Positions 7,203-16,200 of a DNA stretch of 34,518 bases are shown here, piece after piece (positions within the stretch are counted from its first letter, which is position 1; the number at the start of each line of letters is the position of its first letter). The notes below the pieces were generated by a model, which searched no databases, was not told where the DNA came from, and saw only the letters and a list, made by a program, of their open reading frames with translations. The DNA is from Planctomycetales bacterium. Lineage in GTDB: Bacteria; Planctomycetota; Planctomycetia; Isosphaerales; Isosphaeraceae. The stretch spans positions 1 to 34,518 of the forward strand of contig DAIDKV010000065.1 of NCBI GenBank assembly GCA_027449865.1, given 5' to 3'. The position numbers and the translations under genes are program-made.

Positions 7203-8972
7203 TTATACCTCGATCAGCTCCTGCTCTTCCTCCTCCAGCGCAGCTTCTCCGAAGTCGAAGGTCGCCTGTTCCGCCAGCCATTTCCGCCTCAACTCGCTAT
7301 CCGACTTCATGGCCTGCTCCAGCGCCAGCGTCTCGCGATACTGAGCTGCATCGGCAGTCAGCGTCCAGGTGGCTTCAAGTTGCAACTCGTCGGCCACTGC
7401 CCGGATCTCTGCCAGGCTGACTCGGAAGAATTCCTTCCGCTTGTTCACCTTGTTGACCTGCCGTTCCAGGAACCGCCGGTGCAGTGCGGCTTCCAGCGCG
7501 GGGGCATCCTCCGAGGCGAGCATCGCATGCACATCGAACGGGAAGGGCACGCTGGCGTCGCCGAGTTCCCGCACCCGCTCGTTCGGGTCGAGCCGGCGGG
7601 TCAGACCGATCTTGTACACATCCTCGCCGAACGAGCCGAGATTGGAGATGATGTAGACATGGCCCCTCTTCGTTTGCTGGGCCATCGACAACGCCTTTCT
7701 ACCTCGCTCCTCGGCCTCAGAAAGCTTGACGTTGAGGTCGGCAAGTTTGGCCTCCAGCCGGGCTTTTTCCGCCTCGCTCGCCTCTTCGACCTGCTTCTTG
7801 ATCCTCGCGATTGCCTTGTTGACCAGATCCTCCTCGCGTGCGGCCTGCTTGAGCGCCCGCTCGATCTCGCGCTTGGCCTGCTCCTCTTCCCGCATTTGCT
7901 CCCGGATTGCCCGCTGTTCCTCCCGGGTCTTCTCCTTCACCTTCTGGACCGCTATGGCCCATTTCAGCTCGTCGAGCCGCGCGTCCAGGTATTCCTCCGC
8001 GATCCGGGCGTTCTTGTAGACCTCGCCGTCCTTGTTGACGAGGGCATAGGCGTCCTTCATCTCCTGGATGAGCCGACCCTGGTTTCCGGGCTTGACCCTT
8101 GCCAGGATGGTATCCACCTTCCCGTTGAACGTGCTGAGGACGAACTTCAGCGCGTGGTCTTTCTTCCAGCCGTCGGCGTAGCCGCAGCTTGCGGCGGATC
8201 CGTTCGCCTGCATGAGTTTGGTCCGCTCTCGGGCAAGTTTCAGCTTCTCGCCTGCCTTGCTGAAGCCGAACTCTTCGACGAGTTCGTCGAGGATATGGGC
8301 GGGAGGGACGAGGTAGACGCCCTCATACTTCGCGATCCGGTTTTGCAAGGCCTGCACCGCAGCCTCGTAATCCTTGACCTTACCACGGGCCTCGTACGCT
8401 TCCCCGGCGATCTCCCGCGCACGTTGCTCGGCCCGATGCCGGATTTCTGTCGCGAAGCCCGAGGCCAGCACCAGCGCTGCGTCTGCCTTCGCTCGCTTCT
8501 CCTTCGCGTCCCTTCTGGCCTTTGAGGCGATCTCTCGGGCCTCCTTGTCCGTCTCTTCAAGGAGGGTTTTGGCCTGCGATCACGCGGACCTCAACGCTTC
8601 CTCGGCATCGGCCAGGAGACGCTGACGCTCCGACTTCGCCTCCGATAGTTGGGTCTCGGCCGCATTCAAGATCCTCCGGCTCTGGCTCTGCGCTTCTGCT
8701 GCTGCAAGTTGAACGATCGAGTCCGCCCGCTTCTGCGCCTCGGCCAGCTTCGCCTCGACCTGCTCCTTCGACCGACGCACCTTCTCGATGATGTCGGGAA
8801 TGTGCCGGATCGATTCCAGCCGAGCCAATTCGGATGTGAATTCTTTCTCATTATCCCTCCACGCCTCCTCCGCCTGGCGCATTTGCGTGCGAAGCTCGCT
8901 CGACCAGATAAAGAAAAACAACGCGAGGCCCGTTAGCGCGGCAAACAGCAGGAAGAGGAAGGCGTAGAACAC
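7203..8972 (-). pseudogene. DUF4041 / GIY-YIG (T5orf172) protein, split by in-frame TGA
   Basis: One frame runs from a GTG at 8972 to a stop at 7203 and is interrupted only by the TGA at 8582-8580, after 130 codons; 458 codons follow. The N-terminus has a membrane segment (YAFLFLLFAALTGLALFFFI, 3-22) and a long charged coiled coil that continues across the stop with unchanged character (LRSA, stop, SQAKTLLEETDKEA). Next comes a DUF4041 core (YEGVYLVPPAHILDELVEE; RIAEEYLDARLDELKWAI), another coiled coil, then a GIY-YIG-like T5orf172/MUG113 domain (GHVYIISNLG, VYKIGLTRRLDPNERV, LHRRFLER, KEFFRV). Such proteins occur in phages and mobile regions; their job is unclear. A C-to-T change of an Arg CGA would explain the TGA. 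Otherwise a shorter 422-residue protein could start at the GTG at 8471. Confidence 0.8.
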
Positions 8973-9325
8973 ATCTTCGTTCCCCGGGGTCGGCGGAGAT
9001 GGCAGCGGGAACCTGATGCGGCCCGTGTTCCCGACAAGGATGTGATTGTCCGCGCAGCCATGCGTTCCTGCAAGACGTCAGTGTTCGAGTGGACCTCAAA
9101 CGTCGTGGCATCAAGCAGTTCGTGACCAGTTCTGGGGACATCCTGAATCCGCAATACGCCGGCCACTGAATTCGATCGTTCGGCGACAGGACGCGATGGC
9201 AACGATTCTCAAGATTGCCGGCTGCACGTGGGCTGGTCGTCAATCGAGGCGGTGTTCGGGCGTGCGCGATCTATGGTAGGATCGAATCGACGTCGTCAGA
9301 AGACCTCTCTCCAGGAGCCCATAGC
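8973..9325. other. Gene-free stretch between DUF4041 gene and 75-aa gene
   Basis: About 350 bases without a convincing gene. Short open frames exist on both strands, but their translations have no domain-like character. It must hold the start signals of the divergent DUF4041 gene (minus) and the 75-residue gene (plus). A TAGGAT at 9277-9282, preceded by TATGGT at 9273-9278, is a plausible minus-10 box for the latter; no good minus-35 was found. Confidence 0.4.
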
Positions 9326-9553
9326 GTGACGGTCCAGCAACTCCGGGCGGCCTGGCGTGCCGTGCCCTTTCGCCCGTTCACGCTCCACATGGCCGACGGC
9401 CGCTCATTCACCGTCCCTCATCCCGACTTCCTATCGATGTCGCCGACGGGCCGGACGGTGATCGTCTACCAGGAGGACGACGAGTTCAGCATCCTCGACC
9501 TGCTGGTCATGACAGAGATTGCGTTCCCCAGGACGGCGGCATCCAAGTCATGA
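9326..9553 (+). CDS. Small conserved hypothetical protein, 75 aa
   Basis: Function unknown. The chosen start is GTG at 9326, with AGGAG about eight bases before it; the frame stays open upstream but reads unlike protein. The product has no signal peptide or membrane segment. It begins VTVQQLRAAWRAVPFRPFTL, then HMADGRSFTVPHPDFLSMSP and GRTVIVYQEDDEFSILDLLV, a compact alternating strand pattern. From memory, very similar short proteins (PFRPFTL, ADGR, VPHP, DLL) are widespread, often in many copies, in planctomycetes. It stands alone, facing the VapC gene. Confidence 0.75.
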   Translation: MTVQQLRAAWRAVPFRPFTLHMADGRSFTVPHPDFLSMSPTGRTVIVYQEDDEFSILDLLVMTEIAFPRTAASKS

Positions 9554-9569
9554 TCGGTCGGCATTGCGG

Positions 9570-9584
9570 CGAACGAGGCGTTCG
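9570..9584. terminator. Small hairpin between convergent genes
   Basis: CGAACG (9570-9575) and CGTTCG (9579-9584) pair perfectly around AGG. It lies between the ends of the 75-residue gene and the vapC-type gene, so it could act for both. The stem is short and no T-run follows. Confidence 0.25.
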
Positions 9585-9644
9585 GCGTATTGAGACTCGC
9601 AGGAATACGAGGTCGATTGGTGTCGGTTCCTTTTCCAGGCTCCA

Positions 9645-10022
9645 TTAAGCGGCAATGTGGGCGACACCATAGCTGAGGACGTGGCGATCGCGGCTGACGA
9701 GTGTGAAGCCTTCGTGGCGGGCCTGGGCGATGATCAGGCGGTCGAACGGATCGCTGTGGATCGGCGGCAGGAGGGCGACGGCCAGGGCATGGGCCACGGT
9801 GATGGGGAGCGGGAGGAAGCGATTGGCGGCCATCATCGCTTCCAGGTCATCGGGGGCGTCGAGGTTGCCCAGCGCTTTCTTGATGGCGATCTCCCACGCG
9901 ACGGCCGCGCTGATGTAGACGGCGTTCTTGCCGTCAGCGACGGCCTTGCGGGCGGCCTTCGATAAGAGCCCCGGGTCTTCGAGCCACCAGAGCAGGGTGT
10001 GCGTGTCGAGCAGGAGCGTCAT
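9645..10022 (-). CDS. vapC: VapC-family PIN-domain toxin ribonuclease
   Basis: 125 residues, a complete PIN domain. The metal-binding acidic residues are D6 (LLLDTHTLLWW), E44 (VAWEIAIKKALG), D94 (HSDPFDRLIIAQA) and D112 (LVSRDRHVLSYG), in the usual order and spacing. The opening LLLDTHTLLWWLED is the sub-type usually paired with Phd/YefM antitoxins, as here. PIN toxins are Mg-dependent RNases that cut specific RNAs when free of antitoxin. The ATG overlaps the antitoxin stop by four bases (ATGA), so the genes are co-translated. All catalytic residues are present and the toxin looks active; the RNA target cannot be told from sequence. Confidence 0.93.
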   Translation of the reverse strand: MTLLLDTHTLLWWLEDPGLLSKAARKAVADGKNAVYISAAVAWEIAIKKALGNLDAPDDLEAMMAANRFLPLPITVAHALAVALLPPIHSDPFDRLIIAQARHEGFTLVSRDRHVLSYGVAHIAA

Positions 10023-10258
10023 GGCTGCTCAATGCCGAAGGCGTCGGCGATCTCGGCGGGGAGGGAATCGAAATCCTCCGCGATTCGGACGCGGCCCTTC
10101 CACTGACCGCCGAGGCGTGGCGACGCGTCGGCCTGGATGGGGACGAGGCGAACCACGGGCTGGCCCGCCCTGGCGATGATGACCTCCTCGCCATTGATCG
10201 CCTGCTCGATCAGCCGGGAGAGCTGCGACTTGGCTTCGTGAATATTGGCGATTGTCAT
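10019..10258 (-). CDS. Phd/YefM-type antitoxin
   Basis: 79 residues. The N-terminal MTIANIHEAKSQLSRLIEQA and GEEVIIARAGQPVVRLVPI (to about residue 41) is the Phd fold, which dimerises and binds DNA. The acidic C-terminal half, IAEDFDSLPAEIADAFG, matches the toxin-binding tail of such antitoxins (DFD followed by P and F). It is the first gene of the operon, as usual for antitoxins. A GGGAGA stands five bases before the ATG. Autoregulation through the nearby palindrome is likely but not shown. Confidence 0.92.
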   Translation of the reverse strand: MTIANIHEAKSQLSRLIEQAINGEEVIIARAGQPVVRLVPIQADASPRLGGQWKGRVRIAEDFDSLPAEIADAFGIEQP

Positions 10259-10273
10259 GGCTGTCTCCCGACT

Positions 10274-10285
10274 TAACCAGGGTTA
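10274..10285 (-). promoter_or_regulatory. Possible antitoxin operator palindrome
   Basis: TAACC (10274-10278) and GGTTA (10281-10285) form an inverted repeat with a 2-base centre, 15 bases upstream of the antitoxin start. Phd-type antitoxins bind short palindromes at their own promoters, so the position fits. Five-base arms alone are weak evidence. Confidence 0.35.
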
Positions 10286-10362
10286 GCTCATCGCGTCCGC
10301 GATCGCAAGGCCGAATGCCCTGAGCGGATGAAGGAGAAGGGAGGAAGAAGCGGAGGATTCTG

Positions 10363-10411
10363 TTGGTTTCTTCGACCTTCCGTGATAGGGTGGACATAAA
10401 TTCCGTCCACC
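10363..10411 (+). promoter_or_regulatory. Promoter with overlapping inverted repeat before DUF5131 gene
   Basis: TTGGTT (10363-10368), 17 bases, then TAGGGT (10386-10391) makes a reasonable sigma-70-type promoter. A 7-bp inverted repeat, GGTGGAC (10389-10395) and GTCCACC (10405-10411), overlaps the minus-10 box and the expected start of transcription, ending just before the AGGA ribosome-binding site at 10412-10415. The placement suggests a repressor site. Confidence 0.4.
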
Positions 10412-10424
10412 AGGAATGGTCGAG

Positions 10425-11276
10425 ATGGGTGACAAGTCGAAAATCGAATGGACTGACGCCACGTGGAACCCCATCCGAGGTTGCACGAAGATCAGTCCCG
10501 GCTGCGCCCACTGTTACGCGGAGACGTTCGCCGAGCGGTTTCGTGGCGTCCCGGGTCACCCCTACGAACAGGGCTTCGACCTCAAGCTCATCCCCGAGAA
10601 GCTTCTCGAGCCGCTCCGCTGGACCCGGGCTCGGATGATCTTCGTCAACTCGATGAGCGATCTGTTCCACAAGGACGTCGAGGATGCCTACGTCGATCTT
10701 GTTGCCCAGGTCATGAAGGCGGCGAACTGGCACACCTACCAGGTGCTGACGAAGCGTTCCGAGAGACTCTCCGAAATGCTTCGAGGACCACTCCGCGACG
10801 CTGCCGAGGAGGCGCACATCTGGTGGGGCGTCAGCGTCGAGAACCGGCGTCACGGCCTGCCCCGGATCGATCATCTCCGAGAGACCCCCGCCGCGGTCAA
10901 ATTCCTCTCGATCGAACCCCTCCTGGAAGACCTTGGCCCTCTGGATCTCTCTGGCATCTCGTGGGCGATCGTTGGGGGAGAGAGCGGACACGGGGCCCGG
11001 CCGATGGAGGCCGACTGGGTTCGGAGCATCCGCGATCAGTGCAAGGAAGCGGGCGTCCCGTTCTTCTTCAAGCAGTGGGGAGGCATCCGGAAGAGCCAGG
11101 CTGGGCGCGAACTGGACGGCTCGACCTACGACGCGAGGCCCGCTCCAGGTTCCCATCCCATCCCGACGCCCGATCGGCGAACAACCCTCATCCGTGAGTT
11201 GGAATCCCAGATGGCAGGAGCGATCAGACAGAAGGAGCGACCCACCTGGATTCCGGCAATCCAGCGGACCCGCTGA
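10425..11276 (+). CDS. Phage Gp37/Gp68 family protein (DUF5131)
   Basis: 283 residues. The family opening MGDKSKIEWTDATWNP supports the ATG at 10425, nine bases after AGGA, over the ATG at 10416. Cys20, Cys27 and Cys30 (GCTKISPGCAHCYAE) are the conserved family cysteines, set like an Fe-S cluster ligand group, though cluster binding is inference. Other family landmarks are RMIFVNSMSDLFHKDV, WHTYQVLTKR, WWGVSVEN, FLSIEPLLEDLG, WAIVGGESGHGARPM and VPFFFKQWGG. Homologues are found in phages and mobile islands, often beside a three-Cys-motif partner (TcmP) that is not seen here. The biochemical role is unknown. The last 50 residues are less typical. Confidence 0.9.
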   Translation: MGDKSKIEWTDATWNPIRGCTKISPGCAHCYAETFAERFRGVPGHPYEQGFDLKLIPEKLLEPLRWTRARMIFVNSMSDLFHKDVEDAYVDLVAQVMKAANWHTYQVLTKRSERLSEMLRGPLRDAAEEAHIWWGVSVENRRHGLPRIDHLRETPAAVKFLSIEPLLEDLGPLDLSGISWAIVGGESGHGARPMEADWVRSIRDQCKEAGVPFFFKQWGGIRKSQAGRELDGSTYDARPAPGSHPIPTPDRRTTLIRELESQMAGAIRQKERPTWIPAIQRTR

Positions 11277-11310
11277 TCTTCTTCGTTAGCGAGTGCGGGG
11301 AGGCGGGGGT

Positions 11311-11613
11311 TTGATCGAGCAACTATGGCGTGAGCATGAGGCCGCACGGTTCCCTCGGGCATCCCCTGGTCGCGAGGTCGCCGGCTATGATCTCGTGCTC
11401 CTGGACTCGACTGCCGCCGGTTGTGTGAGCACCTTCGTTACACGCGGCTCGCTTGACACCCGGCGCCTCGCGATCCTTGGCCTGTGTTATCATGGCCTCG
11501 GTCTCGTCGTCGCCGAAGTTGAGAACGAGGAGCGGGCGTACTTCGGTCGTCTGGAGAAGTTAGCCGGTTTGGTTCTCGAAGCGGTTCGCGACAACAGCAA
11601 ACTTGTCGAATGA
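11311..11613 (+). CDS. Small conserved hypothetical protein, about 100 aa
   Basis: Function unknown. The TTG at 11311 is preferred because GGAGG lies eight bases before it; a GTG at 11293 would add six mostly glycine residues. The core reads GYDLVLLDSTAAGCVSTFV, then LDTRRLAILGLCYHGLGLVV and YFGRLEKLAGLVLEAV. It appears soluble, alpha/beta, with two cysteines. From memory this resembles a short orphan family recurrent in planctomycetes. It follows the DUF5131 gene by 34 bases on the same strand, so the two may share a transcript. Confidence 0.65.
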   Translation: MIEQLWREHEAARFPRASPGREVAGYDLVLLDSTAAGCVSTFVTRGSLDTRRLAILGLCYHGLGLVVAEVENEERAYFGRLEKLAGLVLEAVRDNSKLVE

Positions 11614-11632
11614 GGTCTTGGGCCAGACCCGT

Positions 11633-12364
11633 TCAGACCAGTCGGAGGATGCGGCAGGTCTCCTCGTAACTCTCTTCCAGTTCGAGGGGAACGGCGAGAT
11701 CGTCGGCCAGCCAGAGGGGCAGGGTCGGCAGCGGTTGGCCGAGGGTCAGGGTGTGGTTCCAGGTCTGGAATCGCCAGGTCTCGCCCGGATGCGTTCGGCG
11801 ACAGGCAGCGGCGTAAGTCCCGGGCGGCTCGGCCGATAGTGCGGGGTCCGTCTGGCCGATCAATTCGAGCAGGTCGCCGTACAGATTGAACTGGCGGGTG
11901 GTGACCAGGTCGACGATCGCCACGGAGACCCGTTCCTGGAGCAGGGCCGCGCATTTGGAGACGAACGCACGACGGTTCTCGGGCCGGTCCTTGTTGGCGG
12001 GGCTGACGATCTCGACGGCGGCGACCAGGCGTCGGTGCCGCTTTGTGTCGTAGACGCGGACTTCGTAGGCGTCCTGGTCCGGCAGGTCGGTGGCGACGTC
12101 GAGCGTCGGCCGAGGCGGGGCCCAGGTCGCAGTCGCGACCCCGCCTTCGACCCTCGTCCGGCCGAATGAGGCGGACTCGTCCTGGTCGTAAGCGGAGACA
12201 TCGATCTCCATGAAGGCCCCGAGATGGACGCGCGGACCGGCGACGTAACGCGGCGGGAGCTGCCGATTCAGGGCCATCACGATCATGGCCGGCCACTGGC
12301 CATGAAGTTCCTCCCACGAGGCGATGTTATCGAGGGGCGGGCGAAAATGGTCGCGCATCGGCAT
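11633..12364 (-). CDS. DUF4058 family protein
   Basis: 243 residues, full length for DUF4058, known from cyanobacteria and planctomycetes. Seen are PMRDHFRPPLDNIASWEELH at the N-terminus, YVAGPRVHLGAFMEIDVSAY near 40-60, VRVYDTKRHRRLVAAVEIVS and PANKDRPENRRAFVSKCAAL near 100-145, and ERVSVAIVDLVTTR after it. The VEIVSPANK stretch, with an acidic residue ending a strand and a Lys shortly after, resembles PD-(D/E)XK or Uma2-like nuclease cores, but that is only a resemblance. A GGAGG stands just upstream of the ATG. It is convergent with the 100-residue orphan, whose stop is 19 bases away. No function is established. Confidence 0.88.
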   Translation of the reverse strand: MPMRDHFRPPLDNIASWEELHGQWPAMIVMALNRQLPPRYVAGPRVHLGAFMEIDVSAYDQDESASFGRTRVEGGVATATWAPPRPTLDVATDLPDQDAYEVRVYDTKRHRRLVAAVEIVSPANKDRPENRRAFVSKCAALLQERVSVAIVDLVTTRQFNLYGDLLELIGQTDPALSAEPPGTYAAACRRTHPGETWRFQTWNHTLTLGQPLPTLPLWLADDLAVPLELEESYEETCRILRLV

Positions 12365-12666
12365 GGCACGGTCCTCCGTAAGGCCATTGTAACCGCGGGC
12401 CCGCTCCCCGCCATGCGACCCTCGCGGTCGAGTCGTTCCGGGGAGGAGCCGACCCGATGGTCGCGCCCGATGATCTCGGCATCCCGATGGTTACCTCGTC
12501 GAAGGCGACCCTGTCACCCCGCCTGTCCGGTTCGCCGGCCGGCCGGAGGTGGTTCTCTGGACGCTGGCCTGAGCCGGATGGGTTCGATAGGATTGGAAGC
12601 GGCGGGCTCTCTCGCCTGGGTCATGAGGTCGCCAGGTTGTGGGCCGGTGTGATGTGATGAGGCGCG
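12365..12666. other. Gene-free stretch between DUF4058 and HEAT genes
   Basis: About 300 bases between divergent genes. A 66-codon open frame (12457-12657, plus) ends nine bases before the HEAT gene, but its translation is rich in Gly, Arg, Pro and Ser with no recognisable pattern. No clear promoter boxes or repeats were seen. Confidence 0.4.
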
Positions 12667-13038
12667 ATGGCAAAGCACATTCGCAAAGGCGATGAGACCC
12701 ATCGACGCTGGAAAATCATCGACGCCTCGCGGTCTCGCGATGTAAGCCTACTACCCCAACTCTTGGCCCGGCTCGATAGCCGCGAGACTTATGAGAACCG
12801 GCGTCATATCGTCCGGGCCCTCGGCAACATCGGCGGTCCGCGAGTTGAGGGCAAGCTGCTTCAGTTGCTCAGTGTCGAGCGCGGGCTGATCCTCGGAGAT
12901 ATTGCTCAGGCTCTCGGCAAGGTCGGTTCTCGGCGCGCCGTTCCCATGCTCGGGGCGCTGCGCGACCACGAATCCGAGTGGGTTCGTCAGAATGTCCATT
13001 TCGCGCTCCGGCGTCTCGCGAGCTTGGATCGGGGCTAG
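12667..13038 (+). CDS. Short HEAT-repeat protein
   Basis: 123 residues made almost wholly of HEAT/PBS-lyase-type helical repeats: DVSLLPQLLARLDSRETYEN with RRHIVRALGNIGGPRVEGKL, then GDIAQALGKVGSRRAVPMLG and WVRQNVHFALRRLA. The RxxxxxALGxIG spacing is typical. Such small proteins are protein-binding scaffolds, and the partner here is unknown. GAGG lies four bases before the ATG. It is convergent with the RND operon across a candidate terminator, and neighbours give no further hint. Confidence 0.8.
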   Translation: MAKHIRKGDETHRRWKIIDASRSRDVSLLPQLLARLDSRETYENRRHIVRALGNIGGPRVEGKLLQLLSVERGLILGDIAQALGKVGSRRAVPMLGALRDHESEWVRQNVHFALRRLASLDRG

Positions 13039-13113
13039 AGCGCTTAACGGTTGCCTGGACGATGCCGGTGGGAGCGGACTCCTCCTATCAACCCGACGCG
13101 CCAATGGGGAGCG

Positions 13114-13139
13114 GAGCCGTTCTCATGCGAAAACGGCTC
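13114..13139. terminator. Hairpin between HEAT gene and RND operon
   Basis: GAGCCGTT (13114-13121) and AACGGCTC (13132-13139) form a perfect 8-bp stem with a 10-base loop. Flanking GGGGAG and CTCCC stretches can extend it imperfectly. It sits between two convergent gene ends and may serve both strands. No clear T-run follows. Confidence 0.45.
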
Positions 13140-13200
13140 GCCCTCCCAGAGCGGGTGACGCACGCGCATGCGGTTGCCGCCGGGGGATGACCAGTCCGCT

Positions 13201-16200
13201 TCAATCGAGCGAGCCGGCGGGCTCGACGAGGTCGGCCATCTCGTCGTAGGGCTTCGGAGCGAGGTCTTCGGGCCTCGGGTGCGTCGGGGCGTGACGGCGG
13301 CGTCGGGCGCCGATCCGCTGGATCGTCTCGAAGAAGACCGGCGTCAAAAAGACACCGAAGAGCGTGACGCCCAGCATCCCGCCGAAGACCGCCGTCCCCA
13401 GCGATCGCCTCATCTCGGCGCCCGCTCCCTCGGCGATCACCAGCGGGACCACCCCGAAGATAAAGGCGAACGACGTCATCAAAATCGGGCGCAGCCTCAG
13501 CCGGCACGCCTCCAGCGTCGCCTGCCGGACCGGGACGCCCGACTCCTGCGCCTGCTTCGCGAACTCGACGATCAGGATCGCGTTCTTGCTCGCCAGACCC
13601 ACCAGAACCACGAACCCGATCTGCGTGAAGAGGCTCACGTCCATTCCCGCCAGGTTCACCCCGGCCAGCGAACAGAGCAGGCACATCGGCACCACCAGGA
13701 TCACCGCCAGGGGCAGCGACCAGCTCTCGTATTGCGCCGCCAGGACCAGGAACACGAAGATCACCGCCAGCGCGAAGACCCCGATCGCCGTTCCCCCCTG
13801 CTGCAATTCCATGAACGCCAGCTCGGTCCAGTCCGACGCCATCGACCTCGGCAACTCCTCGTCGGCGATCTGCTGCATCATCGCGATCGCCTGACCCGAG
13901 CTCGTCCCAGGCGCGGGGTTGCCGGTGATCGCTGTCGAGGAGTACATGTTGTATCGCATCTCCGCGACCGGCCCGCTCGTGTCCCGGACGTCGAGCAGCG
14001 TCCCCAGCCGGATCATCTGCCCACGGTTGTTCCGCACCTGAAGCTGGCGGATGTCCTGAGCGTCGCCTCGGAATCGCTGGTCGGCCTGCACGTTCACCTG
14101 CCAGGTCCGGCCAAACTCGTTGAAGTTGTTCACATAATACGAGCCGAGATACACCTGCAACGTGCTGAACAACTCGCTCACCGGCACTCCGAGCGCCATG
14201 CACTTGGTCCGGTCGATGTCGAGATACAGCCAGGGCGTGTTGGCTCGCGAGCTGTTGAAAAGACCCTGCAATCCCGGTGTTCGGTTGCCGCGCTCGACGA
14301 TCGCGTCGCTCACGCGCTGGAGCGCCTCTCGGCCGAGGTGGCCCCGGTCCTCGACGATCAGTTTGAAGCCGCCCGTTGTTCCCAGGCCGTCGATCGGAGG
14401 GGCGCCGAAGATCGTGACGACGGCGGCTCGGATCTCCCGGCATCGCTCCCGGATTTTCTCGGCGATCGCGTCGGCTGAGAGGCCGGGCCCTCGCCGGTGC
14501 TCGAACGGCTGGAGCATCACGTAGAGCGAGCCCAGGTTCGGCGCGTTGGCGCCGAGCAGGAGCGACTGGCCGGTCACGCCGACCGTGTGGGCCACGCCGG
14601 GGGTTTCTCGGGCGAGGGCCTCGATCCTCGTCATCGCGCGCTGGGTCCGCTCGACCGAGGCCGAATCGGGCAACTGGACGTTGAGGAGGAGGTAGCCCTT
14701 GTCCTGCTGCGGGACGAAGCCGGTCGGCGTGGTGATGAACTCCCAGTAGGTCAGGCCGAGCAGTCCGGCGTAGAGGATCAAGACCAGGGCGCCGACCCGC
14801 AAAACACCGCCGACCATCCGGCCGTAGAGCGAGGTCATCCGGTCGAAGCCCCGGTTGAACCCTCGGAAGAGAGCGCCCAGGACCACGTTCACCGGGCGAA
14901 TCACGATCAGGCCGACGATTCCCCCCGCGATCGCTCCGGGCGCGAATGCCGAGAGCCAGGGGAGCCAGGTCATCCAGCCGGGGATCGTTCCGTCCTCGAT
15001 CGCCTCGGTGGTGATTCCGAATCGTTCGGTCATCGTCGCCTGGAGGAGCCGGACCCCGATCAGGCCGCCGACCACGGCGAACGACCACCACGGAAGCGCC
15101 TCCCGCTTCAGCTCGTGGCCGCCGGAATGCCCGTGCTTCGCCTCGGTCTGGAAGATCAGGACGGCCCGGCTCGGCGTCATCGTCAGGGCGTTGATCGCCG
15201 AGATGATTGTCGAGACAGCGATCGTGACCGCGAACTGGCGGAAGAACTGCCCCGAGATCCCGCCGATGAAGCAACACGGGATGAAGACCGAGCTCAGCAC
15301 CAGCGTGATCGCGACGATCGGCCCCGTGATTTCCTCCATCGCCCGGATCGTCGCCGTGCGCGAGTCGAGCCCGGTAGCGATCAGCCGCTCGATATTTTCC
15401 AGCACCACGATCGCGTCGTCGACCACGATCCCGATCGCCAGAACCAGGCCGAAGAGCGTCAGGTTGTTCAGGCTGAACCCGAGCGCCGCCATCACGGCGA
15501 ACGTCCCAATCAGCGAGACCGGAACGTCGATCATCGGCAGGATCATCGCCTTCCAGTCCTGGAGGAAAATCAGGACGACGATCCCGACCAGGATCACGGC
15601 ATCGCGCAGGGTGTTGTACACTTCCTGGATCGACTCGTGAATGAAGGGCGTGGTGTCGTAGACGATCCGGTAGTCGAGTCCGTCGGGGAATCGGGTCTTC
15701 AGCTCTCGCATTTTCGCGTAGACGCCCTGGGCGGTCTCCAGCGCGTTGGAGCCGGGAAGCTGGTAAACCGAGATTGCGACCGAGGGTTTGCCGTCGAGCG
15801 AGCAGGACTGATCGTATTGCCGCGATCCCAGCTCGACCCTGGCGACGTCGCGAAGCCGGACGATCCCGGTCGCCTGCGAGAGCATCGGAGCCTGGCTGTT
15901 CGAGCCGCCCCGGTCGGCCGAGCCTCCCTGAAATCCCTGCGAGGTCGCGCCGTTGGTGGCCGTTCCGCCAGCGGCGCTGGTGCTGGTTCCGGCGTCGGGC
16001 GCGTTGGAGGCCTGGAACGTATCCTCGCCCGCCTTTAAAATGATATTCTCAAACTGCTCGGGCTCGACCAGCCGCCCCAGCGTGTTGATCGTGAGCTGAA
16101 ACTGCTGGCCCCGAGGGACCGGCTGCTGACCGATCTGACCGGCCGCCACCTGCAAGTTCTGCTGGCTAATCGCGTTGATGATGTCGGTCGCGCTCAGCCC

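Noticed and set aside
8580-8582. Selenocysteine reading of the in-frame TGA
   Set aside because: No SECIS-like hairpin was evident just downstream, and the TGA falls in a charged coiled coil where a catalytic selenocysteine makes no sense.
10029-11156. 375-codon minus-strand open frame opposite the DUF5131 gene
   Set aside because: Overlaps both the antitoxin and the DUF5131 gene, which are well supported. Its translation carries no domain.
12457-12657. 66-codon plus-strand open frame before the HEAT gene
   Set aside because: No ribosome-binding site of note and a translation rich in Gly, Arg, Pro and Ser without a fold-like pattern.
13168-16038. Two long plus-strand open frames opposite the distal RND permease
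   Set aside because: Compositional shadows; the minus-strand protein is conserved along its whole length.
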